Shown: positions 21,131-33,501 of the stretch, one piece after another
Layout: each line of letters begins with the position of its first letter
Numbering within the stretch: position 1 is the stretch's first letter
Assembly: GCF_029784135.1 (NCBI RefSeq)
Contig: NC_073746.1
Location: forward strand, 61,974,097-62,038,096
Direction: 5' to 3'
Length of the DNA stretch: 64,000 bases
Origin: Toxorhynchites rutilus septentrionalis
Lineage: Eukaryota > Arthropoda > Insecta > Diptera > Culicidae
The notes under the pieces: model-generated
The model's database searches: none
What the model saw: the letters and a program-made list of their open reading frames with translations, nothing else
What the model was told of the DNA's origin: nothing
Made by a program: the position numbers and the translations under genes

Positions 21131-23538
21131 AAGCCTCCAGCATAATTTTAAAATTTCCTCATTTCATTTCAGTCAGTATGTTAGAGTCGTATTCAAAGAA
21201 CCGGAAGCCACATTCAATTCCAAAATGGCATCGGAATAAGATGGTCGACTTCTACTATTAAAGCCCTTCCACCCAATTTCCTCATCACGAAAATCGCGGA
21301 TAGCACAACATACGACTAAAATGAGATGCAAACACAAAAAAAAATATTTCAGCATGATAACTATGTTTTATCAATACAGGAATTAATAAACTATCTATCT
21401 GTAAGGTCGTGTATACTAGGGGTTGAATAATGTAAAAGCCATATCCAACACAAAAGAGCAAGTGCCTTTCTCTCACTGACAAATTTCGGAAAGCTCTATA
21501 GAATTACTATGGAACTCGCTTACGCGGATAATCCGCACCGTGGCTCAACCGCTCGCGGATATTCGGGGTTCCACATGAGAAGGCTCGATAAATAAAGTCA
21601 CGCTTTACTCTCAGGTTTTCAAATTCATGTAAATAGCGCCAGAGCACTCCTTTCCAAAATATTTTTTTATCACCACAGCACGAAACTCTTTCATCATTGA
21701 TAGACCAAATGAATGAAAAAAAAAAGAACAGATTTGTCAATGGATTGTGTAAGCATAGCTTAAGACTACAATGATAGTGTATGCGTGGATTCCTCACCAC
21801 TACAGCGAGGTAAAAAAGTGTATGAGAATATATTGGACACGACGTATAAAATATTCTCCAACCGATGATTTTTTTCAATTTTACTATGAAGTCGTTTACT
21901 TTCAGAAAATCTTGTTACTCATACATGAAAATGTGTGTTGAAACATTGTCACGTCACGGTCTCAAGATGATCTTGTTAAATCGATTCGGCGTGGATTTGC
22001 ATTATAACAACAAAACTAAACATCAACATCCAATAGCTGGTACCACCGAATGAACTGAGCTCTGAACTACTGAACTCATTTGATTTGCATACTCCCCACA
22101 ACATACCTCCAAGCTTGTGTTCCGATAAGACCTCTATCAACTCACATAAAAAGACCAAAAAAGAAGTTTGTTCGGACGGTGTCATACTTTATGACTGTTT
22201 ATAATTGTAACTTAGCGTTGGCGCAGCTGCAGCGGAAAATCGATAAAGGCCCCCGAAATTGCAGATAAAAAGCACTACATGCACTCGAGAGGCTCATTAC
22301 GATTCGATATTAATGAGTTTAATATCACATCTACCCAATCTTTCCGGCAGCTATTCGGCATACGGTGCGCGATCAACGGCAATGGTTTTCGTTGGCAGAA
22401 AACGAAAGGAAATGTACGAAAAGAAATCGAGACCACACACGTCGACCATAAAAATCCGTAAAGGGGAAAAACATCCAATTCAATCGTGCAACAAGGTAGG
22501 TGAAAAATTAAAGGTTTAAATTGGATCAAGTACGCCCGTTCCGGGCTTGTCTCCGAGCTAACGAGTCGGTCCGCTTGCCTCTCCATCTACGCTGAGACAA
22601 AGTTCGCAGCGGATCAGAGCGTCACGATGAGGCCAACGAGGGGCGATTCCATCGGTCCAATCCCATGTGATGTTCTGATAAAAATGTCAATCACATCGCC
22701 TAAGTATATCCATTTGCCAACGCGAACAAGGTACCTGTTGCGGCGTTCTTGTCAATTCGTACCTCGTGGCTATAATTCCACTCCGCCGGGGCATGCGATC
22801 TGATTAAGCGAAGATCTATCGTCGGACCGGAGAGGTCAGTTACTTTTCCAAAGAGACGCCATACGCGAACCCTGTGATTAACGTGATTCCGCGCCAGTGC
22901 CAACAACGAAGCCAGCGCTCATTTAATAGAGCGCGCTTATCGGTACCGGGACGTAATGAGATCTAGTGGGCCCCAGGCTTCTTCGGGGGACGGCACGCAT
23001 GGCCACAGTGTATATCAATAAAATTCAAATCAATCAAAATCGGTGCAGGTCGTCGTTTTGCACGATCACTCATGAATAATTTATTTTCTACGCCGCTATT
23101 GTTGCCGAGGAGAGTTGTCAGCCGTGGCTTTCATCCACTGTTTGGCGGAGATTTGTACCGATAATCAAATAAACCTATTATGAGTTTTGGCTCATGGGGC
23201 AGAGCGGTCACAGTGGTGAGTGTACCAAACACCAAAAACAGCTAGGGGACAGCTAGATTTTGGATTACCGTTGAACAATGATATATCAGCGAGGGAAATT
23301 GACCAAATGGGAGTTGTTCGGGTACAGTTAGGTTTGAATGAAGGAGGAGATTTTTCGATTGTATCAATTGAGCTGTTAAAATAAAGTTTATTGTGTGAAT
23401 TGGTTAAATGACTAACACTCCTGTACAGGAAATGTTCAAGGAATGCATGTGAGTTTATAACTTATGTGTATCACTTCTCTGTTCAATGAGAGAACCAAGC
23501 CCGCAAAAATGTGCGATGGATTAGCTAGGGCTGACAAC
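21131..23538. other. No gene recognised
   Basis: The stretch 21850-21960 shares ATTCTCCAAC.GATGATT and CATTGTCACGTCAC with 57180-57300, so part is repeat-derived. From about 22200 to 23220 the sequence becomes richer in GC and appears unique. ORFs of 60-103 codons lie on both strands without a recognisable domain. It may hold conserved noncoding DNA, which I cannot test. Confidence 0.45.
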
Positions 23539-23655
23539 CAGGGCTCGGCAAAGTCATTTTCAACTGAGGATAGTCAAGGAACCATGAAGACATCAGCCTT
23601 CGCGTTCAATTGGATATGAATGTTTGCTTCTTCCAGCAGTTTCTCTGTTGACTTT
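23539..23655. repeat. Dispersed repeat module, copy 2
   Basis: This matches 13588-13708, with the same CAGGGCTCGGCAAAGT start and the same CTTCCAGCAGTTTCTC end, in the same orientation. Confidence 0.6.
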
Positions 23656-23796
23656 TGATTTGTCAATCGGGCCCTGTCGTCGCCATCTGCTCTTCGACGC
23701 TTCGTGTTCGTTTAATTTGAACTTGAACAACAAATGAACAAATGAACTTCACGATATATTTAAGTGAACCCCTCCGCAGACTGAATTCAGATAGCT

Positions 23797-24127
23797 TTTC
23801 ATCAACACCAATGTACAGCCCCAAGTGCAATGAAGTACTTCAGAATCGTTTACTTATGTTTTTGGATCAAAAACACCATGATAATTGGATAATTTGGCAT
23901 CATTTCGTAACATCCGGAAATTCAAGGCTTGTTTACCAGATCAGAACCCTATCAAGAACTTATGAGGAATGATCGTACGAATAGTAGATGCAGATTACAA
24001 GCAGTATGAGTGATTTGAAGAGCTTAAACGAGCAGTATCATCTGCGTAGAACGAAATACACACTACAACATTGCGCAGCTTGGTCAAAACCACCCCGAAT
24101 GGGTTATTTGAACTGATGGAGAACTAA
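23797..24127 (+). pseudogene. Tc1 transposase C-terminal relic (second lineage)
   Basis: Reading across several frame changes and stops gives FHQHQCTAPSAMKYF (decayed QQDNAP block), then PDQNPIKNL (decayed SPDLNPIENLWG, final catalytic glutamate replaced by lysine), FEELKRAVSSA, NEIHTTTLRSLVKTTPNGLF and a TAA at 24125-24127. The order matches the C-terminal half of Tc1 transposases. The sequence differs clearly from the IR/DR Tc1 copies elsewhere in this window. No ends were found. It is old and heavily decayed. Confidence 0.72.
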
Positions 24128-26027
24128 AGATGACCTACGAATTATAAAGTTATTGTAATTCATGTGAAATTGGCGTTAATTTTGTAAAGGAGTGAGGGTT
24201 TTTCCATCTGGTTCTATAGTTATGGACACTGGAATTTTTGTTTTTGGAATGTTTTGCACCTGAACACAACGATAGAGTTCAAATGACCAGTCTTTTAAAT
24301 TAAGATAGTTGTTATGCTCTACATCCGACTTCTTACATATCTCTAGAAACTCGGAAAAAAATAAGTGGTTCTATAGTTGTGAAACGCAGTGTACAACCCC
24401 AATTTTTTGTATATTTCTCCACTCTCGTTCAATGCGCATCGTATGCATTTCAGAATAAAATGAAAGCAATTTACAAACATGTTATTCTTCACGCAGAAGG
24501 CGAGTTACAAATCGTCGACTGATGCCCAGCGGCAGCGCGTTAATATCTCCCTGCATGGCCCAGCAGGGTTCCATTTCACATTTCAGGTGGTATGGGATCA
24601 CTCACGGGGTAAATAAATGGGGGGAAACATTTTTCAACACTCCATCACAGGCCGTTCTCCTAACTTGACCGGACTGATTGATGGCGGGCTGCTGGTCATG
24701 TAACATTGCGCAGCGGAACTGTATCACTGCTGTCTCAAAGATCCCTCGGGGTTCTCGGGGGGCTGTAACGCGGTAATTGAACCGGCGAAAGCCCTCGGTA
24801 CGGGTCTGCCATCGCAAGATGAAAGATCGTCTGTCAGATTTCGGGATATTAAGATTAATTGCTGTTGTTTTTATCCTCTCGTCGAGAAGCCAGACGAGGT
24901 CAGCTCCAATCTGTGGCTTGCGATCGACGGTTTCGTACACAGAAGAGTATGTAATTGAAAACATGTTGTAAGCCACCATGTTCTGACTAACTTTCCACCG
25001 CGTGGTTTTTATCGATTGAGCAAAATCAAATTACTCTTCGTTCGGTGGCGATGCACTCCTTCTAGATGCCAGTGCACACTGTGAACCCCCGGCGGGTGCA
25101 CTTTTACGAGGCTCCATTATCGGCTAAATGGTCCAATTAATTTATATTCGACATCGATTTCCAGGTCAAAGCGTTCCTCGTAACCAGAGAAATCAATTAT
25201 GGCTCTCACTTGGAAATGCCTTCAAATTTCACCCTTGCACCGCTTGAGTTTCCGCGCGATCCAAGCCAAAATCAATTCAATTAAGGTGAGCAAATCAAGT
25301 GCGATAAGGACCGTAGTGTGTGCATATACCCAAGCGGGTTACGACCAAGACACGACTTTGGGATGGGACTGCAAATTTCCATATGCCAACGGACGCCAGA
25401 CACGCACACCGGCGATTTTTGACGGCAGGAAAAACTCGTTAAGATCAGCGCCCGATTTTGGAACGATTCCTCCGGGCGCTACACGACGAAGTTGTAGTTT
25501 GCTTTAAACTGGTGAAATTTACATGATTATATCAATCATCGCACAATGGGTCCCGGGGATCACACGAGAGCAGGTTGCGCGCAGGTACCCAAGCGCATGA
25601 TTGAAATGTTCAACCTGGGCGCTTGGACCGCAACGGAACGCAACGGCGCAATATCAGCGTTTGGTCATTTTTCAAAATTTACCACCCGGGGAGCCAATTC
25701 GTTCGATTCGGGCTTAATTTGTTTGCGTGTTTGGAAGTGGTTTGTTTATATTATACTTTGGTGCGCAAATTAGCGAGACGCTTCGCGATTGCAATCGATG
25801 ATATCACAAACGCAAACTGCTCGAGCTGAAGATTCAATTTCATGCTCGGCGATTGTGTGCATGCGTCAAATATGTGAATATGCATATTCTTTAAATGAAA
25901 ACCAACAACTTACACTGAACTAGACAATTATTCTACATTTGAGTACACTACACAGTAGAACGAACCACTCGAATCGAATTGGCCAATAGCTGTTAATGTT
26001 TAATTTAAATGTTCAATTTGCTCTTAC
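24128..26027. other. No gene recognised; part is GC-rich unique sequence
   Basis: A TGGTTCTATAGTT word occurs at about 24211 and 24367. From about 24500 to 25860 the sequence is richer in GC and shows no repeat that I recognise. The ORFs here (for example 24602-24979 minus and 25199-25507 plus) have no motif that I can name and no convincing exon structure. Confidence 0.45.
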
Positions 26028-26029
26028 TA

Positions 26030-26952
26030 CACTCTGTCCAACTTCTATAAGACCAGGGTATGATCTTGCTGATTTGTGTCTTCGTAAACAAACACTGCTA
26101 CAATTTATATTCTAGTTAGTAGGTATTGGTGACTACCATACACTGCATGATTTTCATATTTGTGTGTGTGTAAGCGTTAAGCGTGAACCAAAGGTTTTGT
26201 ATTTTCGAGTGTCAAGTTTCTATAAGACCAGTTTCATTCTTCCGTTATTTTAGTTCTTTTGATCAATAAATCTGGAAAATTCCAAAGGGAAAAGTGCTCA
26301 CGGAGAGAAATGAAAGACAAATAGATGCATTTCACCAAGAAAATGTTGGTATTTCTCGTCAGATTGGACTCAAGGATACGGTAAGAAGGAGATCCACGTA
26401 AATCGAAGCTCTCTGACCGGAATAAGCGGGAAATGGCTAGAACAGCTTCGAATACCTCAAAGTCGCTTATGCAAATAAAGCAATATTTCAATTTCCATGT
26501 TACTCGGGTGACAATTCGTCAAGCTCCTCATCTTACATCATCTGACATCGGAAGACGTTTGAGTTTTGCCAAAGTTCACATGAACCGACAGTGGGACATG
26601 GTATGTTGTGACAAAGAATGTTTCCAAAAGAATACATTTTGCTATATACCATAACGAAAAGCTCTTCAATGTAATGTTGCCAATTATTTACATGTAAATC
26701 AGCCGATCGTTTTGAGTTTTTCATTGATAATACTTATGAATTTTGAAATGGTCTTATAAAAACTGGATAGCTGACATTATCATATTTAAGCACAATAAAA
26801 AAAAAAACAAACAACTCTTTTGAACGAAATTGACGTTAAATATACTTTATTCTGAGCATTCAACAATGCATGAATGTATCCTGTTGAAATTCTAACTCTT
26901 TGTGTTGCAACGAAATATATTCAGGGTGGTCTTATAGAAGTTGGACAGGATG
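26030..26952 (+). mobile_element. Tc1 IR/DR element, internally deleted
   Basis: The outer left end CACTCTGTCCAACTTCTATA follows TA (26028-26029). The outer right end closes at 26952 with GGATG where other copies have GAGTG, before TA (26953-26954). The inner direct repeats are at about 26213-26232 and 26747-26766. The transposase relic runs from about 26277 to 26655 and then jumps straight to the last codons (GTTGCCAATTATT), so the whole catalytic half is gone. At 923 bases it is a MITE-like deletion derivative. Confidence 0.9.
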
Positions 26953-26954
26953 TA

Positions 26955-27392
26955 GTGAAACGTTCCCTCTATCGACATGTAATCAATTGCACCCGTTCCA
27001 ATGGTTACTCACAGCTCCAACGTCGGCTATCGAAGTTTGTTATTTTTCAGTGGAGAAGACGGTTTGATACCCTGTTATATTAGAAGATCTAGGATAAGGA
27101 TATAAGTTGAACGATGAGATTTCTTTTCTCCTATGTGTGAATGAATCTCCTGTGTTCAGGGGGATGAAATTGGAACTGGACACCTTTATCCTCTCATTTA
27201 GACCAAATTGGATTTTGGTCTAATCCTTCCTCATTCAAAGGAATGGTTGAGTCTGGGTGGTATTGTTTTGACGAAGGATTACGACTGCCATTAGGGACAC
27301 CAAAACAGATATGTTTTTCCTAATCAGATTTACGTGTAATTGTTCATTGTTGATTTTAAACTACTGTTTGAACAACATGGATAACAGTTAAT
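26955..27392. other. No gene recognised
   Basis: Sequence between the Tc1 derivative and the BEL element. It holds no motif that I recognise. Confidence 0.5.
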
Positions 27393-27397
27393 ATAGC

Positions 27398-27831
27398 TGT
27401 TCGATGAACGAATGCAGAGCCATCTGTATGAAATGATCGACATTGTTTGCAAGAAAATTTATTACCTTCAAGCTACAAAAAACATGACAAAATCAATCGA
27501 AGTAACCAGGAAATTAAAATTTTCACTTCCGCCAACCAACATCTATAAAAGGCTGTTGAATCGTATGCGGGCTCTCTTTTTACCGCTCGGTTTTGACCGA
27601 TGAAGACCAGCTGCTCGAACTTCAGTTGAAATAATTTAGTTTGTGAATTACTTTTCTTGAAATACTTTGTGAATTGTTTAATAGAAATGTGATGTGAAAT
27701 TATGGAGAAATAAAATTAGTTTACGTACCTGCATCGCCTCACCGTTCCGGAAAGCGCTACTTGATAGGAAACCTGCCTTACTCACCCTCAAAGTTGCTGC
27801 CCAGTGATCCTGCTCTTCTTTGCTATCGACA
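27398..27831 (+). repeat. Left LTR of the BEL element
   Basis: The LTR starts TGTTCGATGAACG and ends TGCTATCGACA. It contains a TATAAAA box (27544-27550) and an AATAAA polyadenylation signal (27709-27714), consistent with U3 promoter and R/U5 processing functions. It is 434 bases long. It differs from the right LTR at two sites that I can see (ATTACCTTC and CGCCTCACC here, ATTATCTTC and CGCTTCACC there). Confidence 0.95.
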
Positions 27832-27834
27832 AAG

Positions 27835-27852
27835 TGGTCCTTCGAACCGGAT
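27835..27852 (+). other. Putative primer binding site of the BEL element
   Basis: TGGTCCTTCGAACCGGAT begins three bases after the LTR with the TGG that pairs with a tRNA 3' CCA. The reverse complement ends a T-loop-like GGTTCGA stretch, as expected from a tRNA 3' end. I do not assign the tRNA species. Confidence 0.65.
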
Positions 27853-28122
27853 TAACGTCGAACTCCGTTGATCCGACATCTCTATCGCTTGTGGAATCCT
27901 AACCACGTGGCTGTGCGCAGTTGAGGTTAGCTACCTGGTACAATTCCCTTCAGAACGGGCTTCGATCTCTTCATAAGACAACTTACATCACCGCTGGTTA
28001 CTGCGTTGTTATAACTCATACAAGGCATTGAAAATTGCCTTGAGAAGGTAATTAGCGTTCCATTCTCTCACATTTATCTGTTTGTGCTGCGCGGTCTTTC
28101 GCTTTCCAGATCCCGCTTCATC

Positions 28123-29079
28123 ATGTCCAGCGAAAGGCGAATCAAATCACTGAAAACGAGACAAAAGAGCCTCTTATCATCATTCAACCTCATCGCAACG
28201 TTCGTCGACAACTACGATGATGAAACCGATGCTGTTGAGGTATCTGTCCGTTTGGAGCATCTTGTCACGATCTGGAATGACTTCAATACCGTACAAAGCG
28301 ATTTGGAAACGATGGACGAGGCCGGCACCGAAATTCATCTGAAAACCCGCATTGAATTCGAAACTGTTTACTTCCGTGTAAAAGGATTTCTGCTGTCGCT
28401 GCATAAAGCTCCATCAACTCCGGTTAACCCTGCGTCTCCAGCCAACCATTCAAACCAGCATTTCCTTACGGCATCACACATCCGTCTACCGGACATCAAG
28501 CTGCCTGTCTTTTCGGGGAACATCGATCATTGGCTCAATTTCCACGATCTGTTCGTCTCACTAGTTCATTCGTCACACGAACTCTCTAGTGTGCAGAAAT
28601 TTTATTATCTTCGTTCGTCTTTGGCTGGGGAAGCATTAAAACTAGTGCAGACAATAGCAATCAGCGCCAAAAACTATCTCGTAGCCTGGAATTTGTTGTT
28701 GGAGCATTACCAGAACACCATAAGACTAAAGCAGTCGTACATTGACTCGCTTTTTGAGTTTCCCACACTCAAGCGGTAATCCGCTTCCGAGTTGCATTCG
28801 CTGGTAGAGAAGTTCGAAGCTAATGTGAAAATTCTCAAACAACTCGGAGAGAAAACCGAATACTGGGACATCATTCTCATCAGAATCTTGAGCATTCGCC
28901 TTGATCCCACAACAAGGAGAGACTGGGAGGACTGCGCTTCAACGAAGGATGCCATAAAATTCAGCGATCTAACATCTTTCATTCAACGTCGTGTCTCAGT
29001 ACTTCAATCGATTGGACGAACCAGCGATGTTTCCCCTACCTCAACCTGTGAAAAGACCACTTACGCGCCCTGTTTCTAG
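28123..29079 (+). pseudogene. BEL gag, interrupted by a stop codon
   Basis: The structural Gag region of the BEL polyprotein, which forms the retrotransposon particle. ATG 28123 opens MSSERRIKSLKTRQKSLLSS. The block IRLPDIKLPVFSGNIDHWLN and the following FHDLF and YYLRSSLAGEAL stretches are the DUF1759 signature of BEL/Pao Gag. TAA at 28777-28779 interrupts the frame, which then continues unbroken to TAG 29077-29079. The next part of the polyprotein lies in the +1 frame from about 28990, so a frame change lies between roughly 28990 and 29079. BEL elements normally carry one continuous gag-pol frame, so both breaks look like damage. Confidence 0.9.
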
Positions 29080-31726
29080 CCACGGAGCAAACACCATGAA
29101 CTCGAGAGAGTGTATCCTGTGTTCGAATCACCATCCTCTATATTTGTGCGGAGTCTTCTCCAAACTAAGTATCAACGACAAAGACAAAGAAGTTCGCCGT
29201 CATCAGCTGTGCCGGAACTGTCTCCGCAAAGGCCACCGAGCAGATGATTGTCCCTCTTCCAGCACGTGTCGCAAGTGCCATGGTCACCACCACACTCAGC
29301 TCTGCTCCAATTCTTCGTCCACATTTCCTAGCGCCAATGTTCCAGAATCAACACAACTAATGAAAATTCGAGCACAATCAACGGATAATAAACCGCCGAT
29401 GTCAATGTCAGCAGCCATCGTTGAAACGTCTGTCAACGCTTCATCAGGTCGTGGAGTGAAAAGCGTTGTTCTGGCAACAGCGATTGTATTGGTGGTTGAC
29501 GACAATGGTATTGGACACCATGCCAGAGCACTTTTGGATTCCGGCAGTGAGTGCTGCTTTGCAACAGAGTCATTCATACGGCGGCTCAAAATCCAACGTC
29601 AGAAAATTAATCTCCCGATCGCTGGAATAGGACAACGTTCGACACATGTTCGCTTCAAAATTGTTTCTACGGTGCGTTCTCTAGTAACCGATTACTCTGC
29701 TCCGGTTGACTTCGTTATCCTACCACGAGTGACTGTCGATCTACCGTCTAATTCATTTGACGTTTCATCTTGGAAAATTCCTACCGGGATCCAACTCGCG
29801 GACCCATTGTTTCACCAAACTGCTCCCATCGACATCATATTAGGTGCCGAACTATTCTTTGACCTGTTCAAAGCCTCTGGCAGAATTCAGCTTGATTCCA
29901 ATGGTCCACTGTTCGTGAACTCCGTCTTTGGCTGGATCGTTTCCGGAAGAAAATCGACTGGCCAATCATCAGCTCCAGCATCGGTTAATATTGCCACCGT
30001 CGTAGATCTTCATCAGCAAATGGAAAAATTCTGGACTGTCGAGGAAGATAGCGGCTCTGCAAACTACTCGGTGGAAGAAGCAGCATGTGAAGAACACTTT
30101 CAACGCAACGTATGTAGAAATTCAGAAGGACGCTATATAGTTCGTCTACCAGTCAGAAACGACATTCTCTCCAAGCTGGAAGACAATCGTCGTACTGCTA
30201 TTCGCCGTTTTCGTCTTCTGGAAAACCGTCTGTGGCACAATGAAAATCTCCGGAAACAATACTGCGACTTTCTGGAAGAATACCGTGCCCTCGGACATAT
30301 GCATCGAGTGTACGACCATGAGACAGCACCATCTCCGTCCTATCATCTTCCACACCACTGCGTTGTTCGTGATGACAGCTCTACAACAAAGTTACGCGTA
30401 GTCTTCGACGCGTCTTGTAAAACACCGTCCGGTCCCTCCCTAAACGACGCACTCATGGTGGGTTCAGTCACCCAAGAGGACATCAGGTCAATCATCATGC
30501 GATCCCGGATTCGACCTATAATGATAATCGCTGACATCAAACAGATGTACCGACAGATACTGGTGGACGAAAAGGATATTCCGCTTCAGAGAATTGTGTG
30601 GCGATTCTCCCCGGACGATCCTCTCGAGACCTACGAATTGAGGACGGTTACCTATGGGACGGCTAGTGCTCCATTTCTAACGACACGTGTCCTTCAACAA
30701 TTGGCCGAAGACGAGCTGTACGAGTATCCACAAGCTGCGACGGTCCTGGAAAGGGATTTCTATGTGGACGACTTGTTCTCAGGCGCGGATTCCGTGCAAG
30801 AAGCCATCGCACTTCGGCAGCAGCTTGAGTTCCTTCTCAACAAGGGAGGATTCCAACTCCGTAAATGGGCTTCGAATGAGCCAGCCGTATTAGAGGAAGT
30901 TTCGTTGGACAACCGAGCTCTTCAGGCATCCGTGGACTTCGATCGAGATTCATGCATCAAAACCCTAGGCTTACATTGGGAACCATCGACGGACAACCTG
31001 CGCTACAAGATCGAACTGCCAAATGTTTGCGAGGAGAGGCTTACCAAACGCATAGCTCTCTCCCAGATTGCCCGTCTATTCGACCCTCTCGGCCTAGTGG
31101 GGCCGATCGTTACCACCGCTAAGTTATTTATGCAGGCCTTATGGACGCTTAAGGACAGTGACGACAATGTTCTAGGCTGGGACCAAGAGCTCCCCCCACC
31201 GATGATCGAACATTGGGCATCGTATCTCTCGCAACTCCTGCTACTAAACGAGCTTCGTATTCCTCGTTACGTTTTATTTCGTAATCCAACAACGGTACAA
31301 CTTCACATCTTCTCCGACGCATCGGAGCGCGCTTATGGAACTTGCGCTTACCTCCGCTCGACGAACTCCGACGGAACCATAAACGTAGCGCTTCTTACAG
31401 CCAAATCGAAGGTAGCGCCATTAAAGAAGCAAAGCATACCACGACTCGAACTCTGCGGGGCACTGCTTGCGTCACAATTGTACGAGAAAATTACTGCGTC
31501 TCTTCAACTGTCAGCCGAAACATTCTTTTGGGTCGATTCGACGGTGGTACTCAGCTGGTTGAATTCCACCCCATCAACATGGACAACTTTCGTGGCGAAC
31601 CGTGATGTTCCCGTTCCCCAAAAATTCAACTCGCCACGGTTGGATGTCATTTTCATCATGTGGCAGGACAACAGAACCCTGCAGACTGCATCTCACGTGG
31701 GACAACAGCAGAGCTGCTATTCCTGA
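28991..31726 (+). pseudogene. BEL pol part 1: zinc knuckles, protease, reverse transcriptase, RNase H
   Basis: Within the open 911-codon frame the order is: zinc knuckles (CRNCLRKGHRADDC at about residue 75-90, then CRKCHGHHHTQLC), an aspartic protease (ALLDSGSECCF), and a reverse transcriptase with VVFDASCKTPSGPSLND, ADIKQMYRQI and the catalytic YVDD at residues 591-594. An RNase H follows with SDAS at 775-778 and a later LELCGALLASQL. The frame runs off into a wrong frame near 31600-31620 and stops at 31724-31726. The catalytic residues of the reverse transcriptase and the protease are intact. It acts in cytoplasmic particles in functional relatives. Confidence 0.93.
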
Positions 31727-33387
31727 ATGAACTTTGGTGGAGCGGACCCTTTTGGTTGCAACAACATTCCAGCAGTTGGCCAATCCAGCAGCACGACGAA
31801 CTGGAACCTTCGGATGCCCAACTAGAAATCAGAAAAACACCAGTTGCCTCAGTTCCCGCCATAGCCGAACCCACGTTCCTGGACTTATTCGTGGAGAAAT
31901 TTTCCAGCTACGATCGCATGCTGCGTGTACTCGCTTATTGTCAACGATTTCGTCACAACTGTCTCGCCAGGCCACGTCCAAAAAGGTCTAGTCTCAGCTC
32001 TGATGAAGTCTCCAAGGCCGAGAAAACGCTGATCTCATTAGTTCAACAACAATGCTTCAACAGCGACTGGACTCAGCTTCAGCAGGGAAAACCCATTTCC
32101 GCCAAATCACCTCTACGATGGTTTCATCCTTTCCTAGCACCAGATGGCCTGATACATATTGGGGGCAGATTGGAAAGATCACAACAGCCTTTCGAAGTCA
32201 AACATCCAATTCTTCTACCGTCGTCTCATCGCTTTTCCCTACTGTTGGTTCGAGGTTATCACCACAAACATCTTCACGCAGCTACACAACTATTGCTCAC
32301 CATTATTCGTCTCTGCTTCTGGATCACAGGGGCCAGAAAGCTTGCGAAAGCTGTGGTTCACAACTGCACGATTTGCTATAGAGTTCGTCCAAAACACGTG
32401 GAGCAATTTATGTTCGAGCTTCCTGCATCACGGGTCACCGTGGCGCGGCCATTTTCCGTCTCAGGAGTGGACTACTGGGGTCCAATTCTACTCAAGCCAG
32501 TCAGTCGAAAGGCAGCTCCACGAAAGGCTTACGTAGCTGTTTTTATTTGCTTCAGCACAAAAGTAGTACATCTGGAGCTCGTTCCTGATTTCCAGGCACT
32601 GCGCAGGTTCGTCTCACAACGAGGAATCTGCTCCGAAATCCACAGCGACAACGGGAGAAATTTTGTGGGCGCAGCAAACGAGCTTCGTCGTCTATTCCGC
32701 AACGAGCATCACCAGCAGGCAGTTGAACAAGAATGCATGAAGAATGGAATACGCTGGTGCTTCAATCCTCCTAAGGCTTCTAACTTCGGGGGCTTGTGGG
32801 AGGCTGCTATCGCTTCAGCACAGAAGCATTTCTACCGTGTTCTCGGACCCAACAAACTAGCTGACGACGACATGCAAACTCTACTCAAGCAGATCGAGTG
32901 TTGCCTGAACTCTAGGCCACTCGTTCCTCTCAGCGACGACCTCACCGATTTCCAACCACTCACTCCCGGACACTTTTTGATTGGTTCTGCGATGAAAGCA
33001 ATTCCGGACATGGACCTCACGAAAATTCCCTCCAATCGACTTCGACACTGGGAGCACACGCAGAAACTTTTCCAACATCTGTGGCAGCGATGGCACAACG
33101 AATATCTTTCGACGCTTCAACCACGATCGAAGTGGTGCAATCCACCTGTAGTCATCGAGAAAGGTCGCCTGGTGGTCATAAAGGATGAGAACACTCCTCC
33201 TGTGCACTGGCCGACAGGACGAATCATCGAACTGCACCCCGGAGCAGACGGGATCACTCGAGTGGTAACTCTTCAAACACCCAGCGGAAAATTTGTGCGG
33301 CCCGTATCGAAGATATGCTTGCTACCCATCGCGACAACACAACCAACAACACCATCAGAAGAACCAACGAAGACAACAGAATTATAA
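31660..33387 (+). pseudogene. BEL pol part 2: end of RNase H, integrase, DUF5641
   Basis: This frame starts in the middle of the polyprotein after the frame change (AGQQNPADCISRG is a conserved BEL block). It carries an HHCC-type zinc region (HHKHLHAATQLLL to CTICYRV) and an integrase core with VDYWGP (D271), SDNGRNF (D330) and GGLWEAA (E381), numbering from 31660. The C-terminal part reads VVIKDENTPPVHWPTGRI and RVVTLQTPSGKFVRPVSKIC, typical of DUF5641. TAA is at 33385-33387. The DDE residues are all present. It has no start of its own because it is the tail of gag-pol. Confidence 0.93.
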
Positions 33388-33501
33388 ATCCGTAAGCTCA
33401 TCCAGTTTTTCTAAAAGGGCAAGAGGTCATCATAACAACCAGCCATCAACGAGCAATCGACATTTTGAAATTTCTGAAATGGGATTTCAGAGGGGCCAGT
33501 A

